In this document: positions 63,705 to 64,000 of the stretch, piece by piece
Position numbering within the stretch: the stretch's first letter is position 1
Layout of the letters: every line of letters begins with the position of its first letter
Assembly: GCF_020176715.1 (NCBI RefSeq)
Contig: NZ_JAIVMF010000003.1
Coordinates: 62,001-126,000, forward strand
Origin: Stappia stellulata
GTDB lineage: Bacteria > Pseudomonadota > Alphaproteobacteria > Rhizobiales > Stappiaceae
Direction: 5' to 3'
DNA: 64,000 nucleotides
Notes under the pieces: generated by a model
Told to the model about the DNA's origin: nothing
What the model saw: only the letters and a program-made list of their open reading frames with translations
Databases searched by the model: none
Program-made: the position numbers and the translations under genes

Positions 63705-64000
63705 ATGGGCGACCGCCGCGAGCTGGAAGAGATCAAGCAGGGTCTCAAGGACAAGATCGAGGATCTGTGCCGTCGCCTTCTGCCGGATGGCCGGCGCATG
63801 GGCCGGCTGTGGGTTTCAAACAATCCGGTGACGGGCGATCATCGCAAGACGCCGGAGCTCAAGGTCGGACTGGATCGCGACAAGGGCGCCTGGAAGGACT
63901 GGCGGACCGGCGACAAGGGCGATGTGATCGGGCTGATCGAATACCTGCACCAGACCGATTTCAAGGGTGCGCTGCAATGGGCGCGCGACTTCCTCGGTCT
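63705..64000 (+). CDS. Primase-like phage protein, N-terminal part
   Basis: The frame is open from ATG 63705 to the window edge (98 codons visible). The product has RLLPDGRRMGRLWVSNNP, ELKVGLDRDKGAWKDWRTGD and KGDVIGLIEYL, a layout close to the N-terminal domain of phage primase/helicase proteins that detects a nucleic-acid substrate (G-W-x-D-x-x-T-G-D-x-G-D). The canonical CHC2 zinc cysteines are not seen. A toprim or helicase part would lie beyond the window. Confidence 0.72.
   Translation, partial: MGDRRELEEIKQGLKDKIEDLCRRLLPDGRRMGRLWVSNNPVTGDHRKTPELKVGLDRDKGAWKDWRTGDKGDVIGLIEYLHQTDFKGALQWARDFLG

Larger units (their letters stand above)
55000..64000. mobile_element. Prophage early region integrated at tRNA-Lys (right end not in window)
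   Basis: From the tRNA-Lys 3' end to the window edge the content is phage-like: integrase facing the tRNA, a leftward run of small overlapping genes, a repressor and Cro-like gene back to back, and a rightward run of DNA-handling genes. Many starts overlap the previous stop by 4 bp. No structural, packaging or lysis genes are in view, so whether the element is complete cannot be judged. The second attachment site is beyond 64000. Confidence 0.88.

Overview
The window is GC-rich, densely coded chromosomal DNA from an alphaproteobacterium, most likely Hyphomicrobiales (Rhizobiales) of the Stappia/Roseibium type. The evidence is the gene order dusB-ntrB-ntrC-ntrY-ntrX-trkA-dat-hfq-hflX-mazG, a fused ispDF, a pyruvate dehydrogenase E1 beta subunit carrying its own lipoyl domain, and a septum initiator gene beside pdhA. 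The genus call is an inference from gene order and protein style; no database search was possible.

Layout. 1-13 kb: the end of a ribosome-rescue factor gene (arfB), mazG, hflX-hfq, a D-amino-acid aminotransferase, trkA, and the two nitrogen two-component systems NtrYX and NtrBC with dusB. 13-24 kb: ispDF and cinA on the plus strand; then ratA/coq10-like, lipA, a thioesterase, two tandem GlsB-type membrane proteins, and the pyruvate dehydrogenase genes (pdhA, pdhB, pdhC, lpd) with a FtsB-like gene on the minus strand. 24-37.7 kb: repair and envelope genes (mfd, sdhE, recG, DUF502 and DUF454 proteins, a cysteine-rich 19-residue-repeat protein, glmS, a SPOR-like membrane protein, a DMT exporter).

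37.7-49.5 kb is a sulfur-oxidation (Sox) island. soxXYZABCDEF run on the minus strand, with soxV (CcdA-type) upstream. A SoxS-type thioredoxin, an ArsR-family repressor with the SqrR/BigR cysteine pair, and a YeeE/SoxT transporter are divergent. SoxXA would load thiosulfate onto SoxYZ, SoxB would release sulfate, SoxCD would oxidise the bound sulfane, and SoxEF is a flavocytochrome pair. SoxV and SoxS would keep the SoxY cysteine reduced. Two similar palindromes lie in front of soxX and soxS. Stem-loops sit between several cistrons and may set their relative expression. 49.5-54 kb holds a universal stress protein overlapping a fused TRAP permease, and a TAXI-type binding protein.

From 55 kb to the right edge is the early region of a prophage inserted at the 3' end of a tRNA-Lys(UUU) gene. 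A leftward operon of small genes ends in a tyrosine integrase. A repressor with a degenerate S24-like domain faces a Cro-like gene. A rightward operon follows: HTH protein, ParB-like protein, winged-helix protein, adenine methyltransferase and a primase-like protein cut by the window end. The control regions carry an 18-bp operator-like sequence in mirrored copies and a threefold 36-bp palindrome-containing repeat.
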